DNA from: Lateolabrax maculatus
Lineage: Eukaryota > Chordata > Actinopteri > Acropomatiformes > Lateolabracidae
DNA length: 64,000 nucleotides
Direction: 5' to 3'
NCBI GenBank assembly: GCA_031216445.1
Contig: CM062210.1
Span: 10,427,501 to 10,491,500, forward strand
Positions 43,141 through 57,561 of this stretch are shown piece after piece (the first letter of the stretch is position 1; every line of letters starts with the position of its first letter). Both the position numbers and the translations under genes were made by a program. The notes below the pieces were generated by a model. The model was not told the DNA's origin and ran no database searches. It worked only from the letters and a program-made list of their open reading frames with translations.

Positions 43141-45260
43141 TAAGAGACTGCCATCCAATGGTACACCTGTGCTGTGTGCAGATATCACAGACACAGAGCA
43201 ATGTAGGGTAAGTGGGGGTTGGGTATGTAACCTCATTATGTATAGGACTGATTGGCATATTCTGGAAGGCATCTACCAAATTTGCACTTCATCAACCTGT
43301 CAGCTCATTTAGTTCATTAGTATTTTAAGTTGAGACATATGGCCCATCAGTCGCTGCAAGCTACCTTGTGTTAGGCATCGACAGTGTGAAATCATAGCAA
43401 AGCTAAATGGACAATGTCAAGATTCACATATGCAAGATGATTAAAAGCAATCAACCAAGCTAGACTAATGAAGGGTAGTGATGGCCATACCACATTTCCA
43501 TTAGAGTAAGAAAAGATATATAACAATTATTAGAGTTTTTAAAATATTTAGACTAAACTTCCCCCTTGAAAATGCAGTTTCTCAGATCTTCACATTTTTT
43601 CAAAATATCAAAGCACAACATGAGATAATACCATGCTCCTGACAAACATGAGCCAGTTCATCCTTTCAAAAAAAGCTGTATGATATTTGTTAAAGGGGGG
43701 ATACATTTTACACTTGAAGTATGAACTGCTATAGTTTGTCTGGCCAACTGCTTGCTGTTGCTGGGAAAGCACTGGCAGACTGACGATCACTGGGAAAATA
43801 CAAACTACAGATCTCACTGGAAATTATGCTGGGGTCATGAGGTTTATTGGAGCAGATAGCCTTCCATGTAGTTGTTTTGCTACTTTGAAGTTGTGATGAG
43901 CTTAGGTTTCCTCTTACATAAGTGTAGTAAACACTGCTACCCAGACTCTCCCCCTCTTCCAATCTCTCTCACACAAACACACAATTATAAGACAGCAACA
44001 TAATTGTATATTTGTGTGCTGACAGGTCAGCCCTGCCAGTGTGAACTCAACACTTCTCACTTCATTACAGGTTTTCATCTTCATCGCGGTCTCTCTATGT
44101 GACTGACTCACAAGGCTAAATGAAGGGTTAGGTTATTAAACCACTGTAACAACCACAACACTGCCTCAGCAACAAAACATTGATGACTTTCCAATATCTG
44201 AGCCTGTTTATTAGACCAATGCACCACGTATGAGGTTTTAATACCAGGGACTCCATAATATGCTGAGAGTTATGCAAAATATTAAAAATATTTGGATGTA
44301 CATAACAGCATAGTAATAAAGTATCAAACAACTTATTTGATGAAACATGAAAAAAAAAAAAAGAAGAATACATACAGATAAAGACAGTCAAAGTTAGAAA
44401 AATCAATTGACTTTGAAAGCCCTAGGTGCACTTGAGCGAGGTGATCATAGGTGTGTGTCATTGCTTATGTCTTAGGTGTCACAAGAGCAGACTCTCCAGG
44501 ACTGAGCTGGAGCCAACCAGTCTGGCTGGGGAGGAATGTAGAGACAGCGAGGGGCTGCTGCTGCCCAGAGTTCTGGAAACGACAATGTTTCCCTTACTGT
44601 CATACTCAGCTGGTACAACCTGATCATGACATGCTGTATCAGACTGCAATAAACACCTCAAGAGCACAACAAATTAAGTCTTTAACTGCACCTGTGAGGC
44701 TGTACAGCTGTCAAAATGATATTATATGAAACTTTCATGTAACAGAGGACGCACATTTCCAGGCAAATGTACTTTCCAACTGTTGAGGTGGCCTAAACAG
44801 TGATGCCAGATGACCTGGTGATGCTGGCCGCTGGGGCACTCAAAACCAGTCAGGATGGCAGTATGCTGCTATTGTCCAAAATTTCAGAATTTCATACGTC
44901 GGCCATGGTCTGCTTTAGTCTGCAAATGTTGAGTTGCTTCGCTGCAGTGTCATTTCCTGTTAGTCAGCTTTACAACATGTGTGATAGAGATGCAAAAATT
45001 GAGGTCTTTTCAGAATTTGAATGGTAAGAAGGAAACAGTTGATTTTGAAAGGTGTAACAGACTAACACAAGGTGTATAATCACTGACATACCAATTACAT
45101 ACAGTGCAGATAAGTTCATACTATTTTATCATTATACAAATCTCTGTGGTCCAAATTAATGATTTTAGGCAAGTTGTAATTAAAAAAACAAAATCAGTTA
45201 TTCACATTTTTGTTTTAGAGATATGAAGATAAGATTTTGTACAAATTTTCCATTTTGTGA

Positions 45261-45575
45261 TATACACTCCCTGACCACTTTATTAAGTACATCTATAAAA
45301 TCTAATGCAATCCGGTACAACAATTCTGCCACATATATTATACCTTACAAAGTTTATAATGGCCAGTTTTTGTTAAAACTTTCCAAGAGGTGTAAATTTA
45401 ACTACAACTACTGCATTATATTGAAATGTTTTTCTAATATTCTATACATGGGGTCGGCAAAACATTAGAAATACCTCTCAATATAATGTAAACTATTTAA
45501 AACTACAATCTCAATAAACATATAGTTAAATTAATATGTCTGAGTGTAAATAAAAAAGCTGGCACTGAGTGTATA
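45261..45575. mobile_element. Short TIR-bounded non-autonomous DNA element
   Basis: The left end TATACACTCCCTGACCA and the inverted right end TATACACTCAGTGCCA form imperfect terminal inverted repeats around 315 bp of AT-rich DNA without an ORF. The left arm (GACCACTTTATTAAGTACAT) resembles a widespread fish repeat I recognise by wording only. The interior shares a motif with 17893-17945. Confidence 0.6.
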
Positions 45576-48500
45576 CTGAAATCTAAAAATGTCTTCATGA
45601 ATACTGTGATACTGATTTCAGCAATCAGACAATGTAAATGTTTTTCCATTTTAGATGCATCTGTAAAACTCTAATGTGTTTCATAAAAATAGAATAAAAA
45701 CACTGCACAGCTGTGTCATCGCCTTCTAACAATCACGTTAAACTACTATTACTAGACAGTTTCTCTTTAACAAAATTCAGCTGCAAAAACCACATAAAGT
45801 GAGCAGGGCTGCAAGCACATCACCAGAGGGGGGGCTGAATCACCCATTCCAGTCATAGTATAATGGAGGGGAAAACGGATGCAGAGGGGGGGAAAAAAAT
45901 CAGTTTCTGATTGCCAAGGGGAGAGGGCATGTGCCAGTGTGCCATTCCTGTAATCATGTGGGTTAGCAGGGCTTTGATTATAAAGACACACCCAGTGCTT
46001 CTGGAGCTCAGAGAGTGCTGGGCATGACTGTGCATTAAACTGCATCAAAAGCTATTGGGGAAATGTTTGAAGTCTCCTGCACTATAATAATGAGGGCTCT
46101 TCCAGAAAGTGCAAAACCACTGTGGGGCACTGAACAATGTCTCGCTGGTGTGTAATCTGTCCTCACATGGCTTCTTGGCACAACAGGCCCCGAGAGAGAA
46201 TTGGAGAACAAGAGCGCACCAATAAAGACTGCTTCTGGAGGGCTGCAGCATGGGCCATTTATTTCCCCCAAACTGAAGAGGAAATCATGACAGGGGAGGG
46301 GCCCAGAGGACTCATGTCTTCTCATTTTACATCTCAATATTTGCAAGGGTGAGAAGAAGTGCTATAAGAGCCAAAACACACAGAAACATGTTGGAACCAT
46401 GTAAAATAGTATTAAAGGTAAACATGTATCCAAAAACAATATCAATTTCAACAGAATACAACGTGGGTGTCTGCAGTGAACTCTGGCCTCACTGACAGCT
46501 GTTGTTACCTTGAAACAGATGTTCTGATATTAGGTTTGGGTCAAGAGGAGAGGAAGAGGGTGATGGAGGAAGGAATGTGATGATGGATTGAAAGAGATTA
46601 AGAGCATTGCGAATTTGAAACCTTGAATCTTGGGTGAAATTAACAAAATTTGAGTGAAGGGAATGTCACTCTGATAATATAGAGGAATCGGATCAGTGAC
46701 AGAGCGAGCTAGGGAGAAAATGAGAGATCAGAGTGTAGACAGAGTAAAGGAAGATGGGGAAACAAAGGGAACAAAAATAGGTCATGGGCTTTTTTACAGA
46801 GAAGGTTCACTGAGTGTATGACGTTGTGTTCAGTAGACCCTGGTTGTCTCTGCTGAGAGACTGTATTTCTATACACATCACTGCTAAAGAACAGAATTAC
46901 ATTATACAAGTGCATATAGTTCTCTCCTCAAACTCACTCTCTATCACTTGCCTGCTTGTGTGCGCGGTCCAGTTTTCAGAGTCAGCTAAATTACATTTAA
47001 ACCCCCTAGTTATCTGGTTACTCAGTACACAAAGCAAACCTCCTTTTTCAAATGACGTGTCAAGAAAATCTGAGAAAACACACAAACAGACCACTGTTGA
47101 CGTAGTAGACAGATAGGTATGTACCCTGCCTGCTACTAAGTCCCACTCAAGAGCTTGTTCACTCTAGAATCACTGCAAGGTAATGGCTCTAAAGTGCCGG
47201 AGTGCAACCAAGAGCCAGGCCCCCCATTTACTGAAAGCTGATCATGCTCATGAATCTTTAACACTGGCAGTCACTTCAGGATGTCGCAGGATGGGAAGGC
47301 TTTCTGTATAATAAGCACAGAATGCTGGGCTCTATTTGTCAGAGAGATACACTGAGAGGAGACGAGAGCTCGAATCTACAGGGGGAAGAGAGACAGAGTC
47401 AAGGGATGGCAAAATTGATTAACTGGTATAAATAAGCACCTCTCCACAACAATCTAGTCAACAATTCATCTGTGGCTGAAAGCACTGCCTGAGGGGAGAT
47501 TCAGGGACATTCTGAACTTATCTGTATGTATGATCTGTATCAGGTTCAATCAAGGTATTTTTAATTGATCAACAGTGATCAATTCTGCCATATATCCATT
47601 TGCGATCCTTTGTTTACTGTAACCCATTGTGCTCTGGGTATCCTAGCTGTCAAATACCTCATTGTGCTCTGTTAAATCACTGGAAACTCTCAGGCATGTG
47701 AGCAAGTGAACTGTGGAGCGGCACAAACAACCAGCCAGCAATTTTGATTATGATGCAGACACACATAGCTGCTTAAAGCAAATAAATAGTATTTTTCCAG
47801 GTGCACTATGCCTCTGAAGTGTTGCATTTACACTTCTGTATTTTTTCCTGACACTCAACTCTCAACAGATATTATACAAAACACTGTAGGAAATTGAATT
47901 AGCGTCACCATTTTTACTGCAAGTCAACTTTAAGCTATGTGGGCACTGTGTCAGCTACATTATGTAGGAAAATATAAATATTGGATTGAGACTCTGAACA
48001 GACACTTTACAGTGTATGACACATATTGAGGGCAAGAGGGGAAAAAATAATAAATAATAAGTATTTTGCTCTTGACCACAAAAAAAATGCACATATTCTA
48101 ATACAACAGGACAACAGGACAAAAGCTTAGTACATCAGTCCATTTTAACTAACTGCAAACAAACTCATGTCAGCTATTATTTTGAGGATAAGCCCACTCA
48201 GAAAATGGTGTTGTAAGAACTGCTGGCAATACAGTAATCCTAAAAGACACGTTCCAGCCAACACCATCTGAACTGTAACCTGTAAAGTAACAGAACCTCG
48301 CAGAAGGAACAGGGGTTTCAAGAATGAAGCTTTTTTTCACACAAGATGGATGAATACTGTAGACCAACAGGACTAGTTGATGCAGCCCCCACTTTTACAA
48401 AACAGCTGGACCTGGACACTACCAGGCGGAAAGAAAAAAGTCATACAAGACCTGTGTGGAAACGGGGGAGAGAATACAGCAGACCTCCATCTTACATTAA

Positions 48501-48979
48501 TGTCTTTCCATGTCAGGGACAGCCTCAAACTAAAATACTGTTCAAAACTGAATTCTGATCTGTAAAACAAGTTCTCACTATGTGGCTCAAACTGATGGCG
48601 GTGGGAAAATGCCAGGAGTTTTTCATATCAAAACCACCATCAACACAATTCCCTTATAATGAGAGAAATCAGCCTAGGATACAAAAAAATGTACTGGGAG
48701 CACTTATTCCAGTTAATAGCATAGATGGAGACACAAGCCAATAAAACAAATGCTGCAGGAGGGGAGAAGTGCGATTGTTTTCATGGACACACATATGGCC
48801 AAGTCTGATCTTTAAAAAGCGTTTAAAATTTAAAAAAAAAAATAAGTTTCTTTTTTTTTATTTAGATTTTTGCATCATCATTACAAATTGTCATTTCGTG
48901 TTTGGACTGGAGTGTCAATTTACCACATTGCACAGTAGAGTTGCGTAAAAGGAGATTTGGCTGTGGCTATGCTTCTCAC

Positions 48980-49014
48980 CTTGGTTTCAGTCCAGAGAGT
49001 CCCTCAGGCCATTG
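48980..49014 (-). other. ncoa2: Candidate 35-nt NCOA2 5'UTR exon
   Basis: Minus-strand acceptor TACCGTCTTGCAG, 35 nt beginning CAATGGCCTGAGGG, then donor ACCAAG|GTGAGA. Both sites are good matches, and the block has a balanced composition inside AT-rich intron. It contains a two-codon upstream ORF (ATG GCC TGA). Inferred only; no transcript. Confidence 0.45.
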
Positions 49015-49249
49015 CTGCAAGACGGTAATGCAAGGAAACCATTAAACATCATCCACTTCTCCCTGCTGAAAGAAGTAATAGAAAAAATAAAATTGGGATT
49101 TACAGTACATAGAGTGAATCAGCACATCTCTCATCCAAAGGTAGAACAGTGTATAGTAAGGGAATTTAAGATTGTGGCCACAATGCTTTGTGCAATGTAT
49201 GTACTCCCAATAGTTTAATAATGACAAATGAATATGTAATAATATATTT

Positions 49250-49449
49250 AGGGTTGCAATTAAGAATTATTTTCATTATCAAGTAATCAACTGAATATTT
49301 TCTTTAATAATTGTTTGGTCAACAAAATGCCAAAGAATGGGGAAAAGTCCTGACTGACGTATTTTGATTTTTCATAAAAATGACTAATAGTTGAATAGTT
49401 ACAGATTCATTTTCTGTCGATTAACCAATTGATTAATTGTTTCAGCTCG
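49250..49449. repeat. AT-rich TIR repeat, copy 1
   Basis: Starts GGGTTGCAATTAAGAATTAT and ends GATTAATTGTTTCAGCTC. The ends are imperfect inverted repeats, with internal TAATCAACTGAAT-type units. Same layout as 59704-59937. This resembles the common teleost repeat starting GGGCTGCAACTAACGATTAT. Confidence 0.65.
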
Positions 49450-52400
49450 AAATAAATTAAAAGGCAGTTTTGATTTTCTAAATGTGTTTTATTCACTGTT
49501 ATGACATAACAATGCTTCAAAAAAGGTCCACATTTTGAAAACAATAATAGCCCAAAAATGATGTCAATCTTCACACAGACCCTCAACTGAGGACAGGGAC
49601 AGCTTCCATGGAAAGCTCATCATAAAAACAAAGACCTTGAAAGAAGGATCCTATTACAAAGGATTCTGAGGTTTCCTTATTGGGCAAAATTGATTTAACC
49701 TCATGCTGTCCATGTTTCATCATTAATTGCCACAAAAAGCTAAATTAGTGTAAGCTGCCACAGTGAAAACTGCACAAAATCTACATACATAAATGTTAAA
49801 AACAAAGTAATGCTATATTATAGCATACATATTACGACTCATACTGCAAGTTCTCACAGCCAAGCCCCACAGAGTAATGTTTACTGACTCATGACTTTCA
49901 ATACACAGTTGAGAACGGCTAATTAGAAAGAAAATAGAAAGAAAACAGGCACTTCTACACAAAATGCTGTACTTCTGTATTGTAAGTGTGAGTGTAATCA
50001 ATGAACAGAATGCAAACCTCAAGTACACGGACCAAAAATGTCAAATCCTTTTTCAACTCGCTAACTTTAGCAAATTTAACAGTTGCAGCCATTCAGTTAA
50101 CTGTAACTCAAGTCATCTCATCTAGTGATAACTGTTTGCATTAAGTTAGCATGGAGCTGCAGGTTAAGTGTCCACAGGGCTTTGTCATCTCCTTGGGGAC
50201 CTCAAAGTCTATTAGATAGTGGAACACAGTGTGCCTTTTTAATCATGGCACACAATTAATTAGACAGGAGAAAAGTTTCAATTTTAAAATCATATTCCCA
50301 TTTGGATAATTAGAAAATGCAACTGGTAACTCAAAAAAAAAAGGACTCTGCTAGTCTATTTGGCTACGCTGAAAAAAGCTCCCAATGAAAGGATTCTGTG
50401 GAAAAGCTTGTCTTGTACTACATGTAGCCTGATGAAGGGAGAGCCAGCCAGCCACCCCCTTATGGCCTGGGTGATTTCTTCCAAATACCTGCCAAGTGAG
50501 CCAGCTGAGGAATGCACTCATGTGATGTCATGTGCTGACATAACTGGAGAGTAAACTGATTCTCATTTTGAACCCTGCACAAGTCCATAGCTAGAAGTCA
50601 TGTGGAAAGGTGATATTCGGTACTCTGAACTGGAGCACACACTCAAATCTGTGATGAGTCAGGGACCAAATGTACAGTTTCAACATGAAACCTGGACAAA
50701 AATTCTTATTTTGCATCTGATTAGGATTTCAAGTATAGTAAAGGTTTGAAATACCGTCTTCAATGTTATAGTCAATCTCATCTATAACTCCATATTTCTT
50801 AACTCCCCCTTTCTCTTTTCCCATTCCTTCATGGTTTTTAGTTCTCATCCTCTGGAGGAATTTCCTCTGAGCTTTTATGCTGTCACATGTTCAGTCTCAG
50901 TCCGGCCCTTGATCTGTGGACTGAGTGACAGAATAAGGTAGGAGTATGAAAACACTCTATTGAACAGTTATCATTTTAAAAATGCCAATCATTGCAAACT
51001 TTTACAGTGAGTCTTTTTTTCGTTTGTTAATTTAAGTCGCAGTAGCATAGAAGACCCACTGAACAGATTTCATCTCAGAAAATCAATCAGCGGGACAACA
51101 GGAAGAAATGAATCACAGAAAGTTGTTATGATGCTAAAAATACTGTTTTACAAGAAAGACCTATCCGTACATCCATCACTTTAACGGATTGCTGACATCC
51201 AGGACCCTGTGGTAGTCTGTCCCATCGATTCAAATAGTGTTATATTTGAGTTTAATGCCTTCAATAATGCATGTGAGTCAGAACGGGCAATATTCACTGT
51301 CTAAGACTATCCTAAACCACCTCCCCGTATTTAGACCAGCTGAACCATGCCAACGCTTCCAGTAATATTAGGGGTAGGGACCCGCTGGTGAAATTAGTGG
51401 TGTGATCCAAGATCAGTGGCAAGTCACACAAGAAGTATGCATGCACATATGTCTGCGTGCAAGTGTGCAAATGATCTAGATATACTGGAACAGAAGACCT
51501 CCTCAGGAAAAGGCTGTGCTCTTTCAGACATGAGCTTTCTATCCTTGAAGGTCTATGCCACTTGGCACAGAAGTGTTGAATGACACATGGTATAACCTAA
51601 ACAAAAACACACAACCCTGCCAAGACTGCCACTGCACTTTAGCAGCAACATTAATTGAGCTTCATGTTACCCTGAATGCTGGCATGACAGAATCAATAAA
51701 GCTACTTGTAAGTTAACGAAGAAGCCAGTTTCAAACAACAGAAAAACTCAATATAAATATGAAAAGTCACAAAGATAGATTAAGCCAGAGAAATATACAC
51801 ACTACAGATATACACCAACACAGTAAAGCACACACCTTCGCCACAACCTGGATCACGGAGTATCTCAACTGCCCTATGCACTCACAGTCCAACCATCTGT
51901 TGGTATTTAAAAGGGAGGTCAAAGATCATCAGGTTAAAAGTTCAAGCTCCCCCTAAAAAAGCCGATTAAACCATAACTGGTTATGGACAGTTTAATTGAG
52001 CAGTGCAAAACCTCACATTATCCTTGAGGTTTGTGACAAAACAAAATGATTCCAATCAAATGAAAGTGAAACAAAATAAGTGAAGTGAAACTAAACATAA
52101 AAACACCATAAACTGAGTGACTGAATGGCTATAACAAGGTAATACAGCTTTGAAACTGCTACACACTCATCAAGAAAACTGGCATTTCTTTTGACAGAAG
52201 TACGCCTGCGCAGTAGTCAATGTTACCGATTTAACGGTGTTTGGGCATACACCATTTTACACCACATGCCCATCGTCATTTTTGCTTTTTTTTTTTTTTT
52301 TTTAATAGAAATAAAAACACTTCTTTGTAAAAATGTTAATTAACCGGTGGGAAAGTTTCCTCACCACGACATCCCTGGGACTGATCATGGGAGTTGAGCA

Positions 52401-55400
52401 GAAATGTTTCCTTGGGAGTAATCCCTTCTTTCTCCCAGTGTTAGCAAAATGCTCCTTTTGAGTGAAAGACTTTGTCACCCATGCTGGGCTATCAATGCTA
52501 ATGAGCCAGCTAATCAGGTTCAGATAGGACAAAAGGGTAGATAGTTCATGTGCTATAAATTGACCATGATGGCCGGGTCACAGAAGGGCTAAACACCAAT
52601 GGAGCCCCTACTGGGTGCCTTTTGAATGGCCCACTAATGGCGTTCAATTCAATAAGAATCAAGGCTGATGTCTACCCTAATGAAAACACCTGGCCTTTTA
52701 GCTATAGTCACGCCAAGGTTTGGTCAAGATCCTCTTCTTAACCAATAATCAATTGATTTTGGTCCATCTAGGGGGGTGTGAGGTGTGGTAAACCACACTC
52801 AGATTATTCAGCCAAACAAAGATTGCGACAAAAGTATACATGTTTCACCCACAATAAGGGGCTTGTGACAGCTTAAAGGTTAAGAAGTATTGTTTTATAA
52901 GCACATAGCAACGGGTTTAAACCCATGGACTGGCCATGGAATTTGATTAGTTAGGAAGCCCCAGAACAAGGCACTTTATACCCATTTACGTAAGTAGAGA
53001 TGGCCAATAGCACAGATCACAGAAATGTGGTTCTACTGGGTTTGAGATGTTTAACTGTATAGTTGTAAAGCACAACACAGCAGAAAAAAGGCACCCATGG
53101 TTACGAAAGCCTTGATAGATATAGAAGAGTTGGTTTGTGACATAAACATTTTTTAACATGTTAAATAAAAAACAATCCTACAGCTTTTTTTATCGGAAAA
53201 TGCCAGATGTTAAAAAGTTGGATTTCAATGTGTAAACCAAACCGGATATGCGAAAAGTTTTGAACCCATATTTCAATAATACATGAATAAACCAACTTAA
53301 CAATTAAGAAACTGGAGTCAATACTATTTTTAGTATAAGCAAAAGGTGAACTGTAGTAAACAGTTTAAGTCCAGCATGATTCCAACACGAACAATCGTCA
53401 TCAATAAAAAAATAATGTCAATTTGAACATCTTCTTTCACCGTTAATGTAAATAGGTGTATGAAGACGGAGGCTGTTGAAGATTTGCATTATTTTGACTG
53501 AAAACCCTGTAGTCTTGGTGACATCAGCATATACAGAGATCCTCACACAAACCACTTATCTATTACACTTTGGCACTATGCCAGCAGATTTCAATCGGCT
53601 GCTCTAATGCAGATGTAACCCTGTGCCAGGTGCTCTTGCATCTGTTGCTCAAATAGCAACAGCCAGCTCCTTCAGCTGTGACCTCAGGGACTGTAAACAC
53701 AAATGTGTAAGTAGCATAATGAGACTGATAAGACGTGTTGTAGAGGTGAGTCATGACAAGAGAAAGCTAATGTGTGTGTAGCTGAAACAGCCATGGAAAT
53801 GCAGCGTTCAGGTGTGTGAAAGGCTGCAAAGAACAATTTGTGTACACGGCTGATTGTATCATACTTTTAAGATGATTTGGAGCTCATCTTGTGACTGCTC
53901 TGCATTTCAACTGCCTATCTATTGTGCCTGTGTATGTGAGCGTGTCCACCATCTTTTATTGCCTGTCACAGTTTGTAAGGAATTAGTTCCCTTGGAGGCC
54001 CGAGGCTGTACAGTGGAAGCAGACTCGGGATAAGGAGGTGCCATGTTAGCATGGAGGGGAGGGGAGGAGGAGATCAGCTGACACAACTATGTCACTTTAT
54101 CAGCCGAAGACTGAGACAATGTGACAGGCCAATGCTCAGACTCCCAGCAAACGCACATCTAGTGTCTCGTGAATCTGCAAAACACAACTAAACAAAAGTA
54201 GTTCCAATTGGATTTAAATTAGGTAGAAGAGACTGGATAGGACAGAGAAAGAGCTTCATAATGTTTGTCTGATCCATTGAACCAACGTGTGAGCAGGGTA
54301 ATAATCTGTGGAGCACGTTTAGGGGGATGGCTTTAAACCCCAGCATTACCTGATTAAGAGCGCTGCTGCTCTGACAGTGGAACATGTAATTGGACCAGAC
54401 AGAGCAAAGAGCAAAGTGAAGCAGCCTTCTCTCCCTCTCTCTCGGTCATTCTCTCCACTTACACAGTCTCCTGCTGCAACACTCGGTGACAGCCAGGTCA
54501 AGTAGACCCTACAACTATGGCTATTTAATAAAGGTTAAATAGCAGGGAGAGTCAGTGACAGTCACTAACTGGAGATAAAATAATGTTTTTTCATGTTGGG
54601 TTGTTGGTGAAATAACTGAATATAGCAACACCCATGTTTTAAGTAAATCCGTTGAGATATATCCACTATAATATCTGATAAAAACAGGCAGTGTTTGTCA
54701 CTACTGTGTTGCTAATAACAGCTGTGTTGAGCATTGCCAACAAGGTATTACACAAATGATTAATTTGCAGTGACAACCAGCGCACTCCTCCATTTCTACC
54801 CAGACTAGCTACTGACCAGTGATCTGCCAGATCCAACATGACACTTCATTTCAGACACAGTGGTGGCATCTATCTGGCTATGTGAATCATGATGGTACAG
54901 CAACAACACACAGTACATGGAAAGATATCCAACTCAAGCTGTTTTGTTTAACTCTATATGATGCTAATCACAAGTTCACTTTTGAATGAACATGTCACGA
55001 TTAGTGTTTCCCAACACTGGTGATATGTTATCTAAATATACCTATATGGCGACATCTGAGATTACTTAATTCCTTCATCTCCTGCCATCATTTCTATTAA
55101 GTGTCAAAGAACTCCACCCCTACACTGAGTTTTTAAATGAAGATAGTGTCTGTCAGATTTTGTCGCAGAAGCATCAGAGTAACATCATGGCTCTGCCTCT
55201 CCTGTGTAATCTCCTCCCCAGTGAATGCCTTTGTTGCGCACAGCATTGCCAGATGAGATGGGAAGCGGTTTTGTTTTGACGGCCCACATCTTCAGGTGCC
55301 AAAACCACAAATCTCTGGAGTAAAGGTATGAATGGGAGCACTTTAACATGCAAACAAACACGTGCTCACTTGCATACTCCATGTGGGACAAATATAGGTA

Positions 55401-56705
55401 ATTTAGCTGTTCTGTGGGGCGGTTTATAATTAAATGATGTAGGATTTGGGTATATGAATTACAAACATTATCATCAGAGTTTTGTTAGAATAAGTAACAT
55501 AAACACACAAAAATAAGATGAAAATGCTAAAAACAAGACTTATTAACATAGTCACCATCATTACTCATTTGATTAAAAAAAGCTGGCCTTTTTGTGTGGT
55601 TATAAAACATATGCAGTCCATGTTCATTACCAATTATATAGAGGGAGGTGGAAAATGCTTTCTTTCCCCTATACCCACATTAAAGTACAAGACCTGCATT
55701 ATTTTATTGAATTGCTATCAACAGATCCCATAAAAACTAAACCCCATGTATCATGCTAACAAGTAGTGTCTGTTTAGTCAAAGCCTGACATTGCTTTTGT
55801 ATTCAGTCCACGCTATAAAACTCTGTTATCCAAAAACACATGAAAGAGCCATAATGTTGCATTTGACATATTAATTCATTACAATCAACACAGCAGGTGC
55901 AGTTTATTTTTCTCAGCTGGTCATCCTGGCAAAACAGAGGAAACACTGAACTGTCGTGGTTGCATGGTTTAAGTGTCTTAAATATATCTAATATATAAAA
56001 ATAAAACTTGGGTTATGTTAAAATGGATCTGGAGTATGACAGTCTTTTCATCTGACACATCAATGAAGGAAAACTGTGTGACCTTTTCTCTGCATTTCTC
56101 TTTGGGAGTTCAGCATCTCTGTACATATATGTTTGATGGCTGTATGACGTAAGAACGTTTTGATATTTTCTACTGCCACTCAAATTCTCCCTGGACCTCT
56201 TATTACTTCTTCTCTAAGTTTCAGAAAATCTTTCAATTTATACGTGTGAAAAGCATTTATAATTTCTGAAGTTTTCTGAACCTAATGACAAATTAAATAC
56301 ACTACTGCAAGATTGTTCATAATAAAAAAAAAAACTCTTAGTTACTGCTGCATGTCCATCAGGTAACTTAATTCACATGCAGACCATGTTCACCTATTCA
56401 TATTGGTCGTTTCACTCACCATTTATGGTTTATTGTGTGAGTTAACGGGGCGTGATGCAAGGCTCATGAACCTCAGCTATTTTTAAGCGATTAATAAAAG
56501 GAAAACAAGTACTTCAACTGATGGGTTTGTGTTTAACTTAGTCATAACAACCTACAGTTTACGTGAACTGTACAGTATGGATGGAAAACACAGGTCAGCT
56601 ATGGAGATTCCCTACCCTGCTGAAAACGGTAAAGATAAAAGCAAGCAAAACCATATTATAGGTCACTGGAGGAACACTGCTGAGTCAGCAGAGGCAGAGG
56701 CAGAG

Positions 56706-56721
56706 ACAGAGAGAGAGAGAG

Positions 56722-56784
<63 letters not shown>
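56706..56784. repeat. (GA)n microsatellite
   Basis: About 79 bp of GA with one GGCA interruption; a CU tract in the NCOA2 pre-mRNA, complementary to the GA tract transcribed from 27022-27105. Confidence 0.95.
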
Positions 56785-56786
<2 letters not shown>

Positions 56787-57561
56787 ATGCTGGTCAGAGT
56801 TTGACCCTCACAATGTGTACAGAAATGAAAAGCCTGAAACTGAATCCCCACATTCCTCTGGCTTTATGACGAGCAAGTGAGAAATGCTGCTGCTCTGCAC
56901 ATGTCACACCATACTTCCTTAGCCCAGCCTGCGTTAGTGATGAACGACTGGCCTACCTCCACACCAGAATAAGACTGTATACTAGATTTTTTTTTCCAGG
57001 ACCTATTCACGCTGCATACTTTTGGACCACCCACCCAACTACAGCAGGCAGCTTGCTCAATCCAAGTTTTCTCTCCCTCCCTCTGTGCCAAGGATTCCTC
57101 CCTGGGCAGTGGGAAATGTGCCAACCACATGCTAGCACCCAGTGCCACAAACACATTGTGGCAGAGGAGAATGCAATTCACCCACTCACACAAATTAAGA
57201 CTTCAAAGCAAACTGCCTGACCTTTTTCTATATATCTATCCTGTCTTGCATCAATTTAGAGAATACCATCTTATACCTTTATGATCTACCTTTGTCATTA
57301 TTTAAGGGCAGGCCGGGTGTTTTTATTCCTTTCCATAAAGAACTTTATAAGCTCTATGTTTAAGTAAGTACTTGTTAAATCGCATATTTTATTACCATTA
57401 TCAGATCAGAAATGACTGTAGAAAGCGCAAAGGAAGCCCAGCTCCTTTAAAATGAAAATGAGGTTCCTACAGTACATATTCAAAGTAGTAACAGTTACTA
57501 GACCTACTATATTGTACAGCTGAGCAATACCAGCCTAACAACACAAAGCATTGTCACATAA

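Larger units (their letters stand above)
38378..48979 (-). other. NCOA2 5'UTR intron, proximal part
   Basis: 10.6 kb without coding exons. Holds a (CA)26 tract at 38581-38632, the decayed L1-like element at 41590-43140 and a 315-bp TIR element at 45261-45575. A block at about 40140-40560 is GC-richer than its surroundings, but I cannot assign it. Confidence 0.5.
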
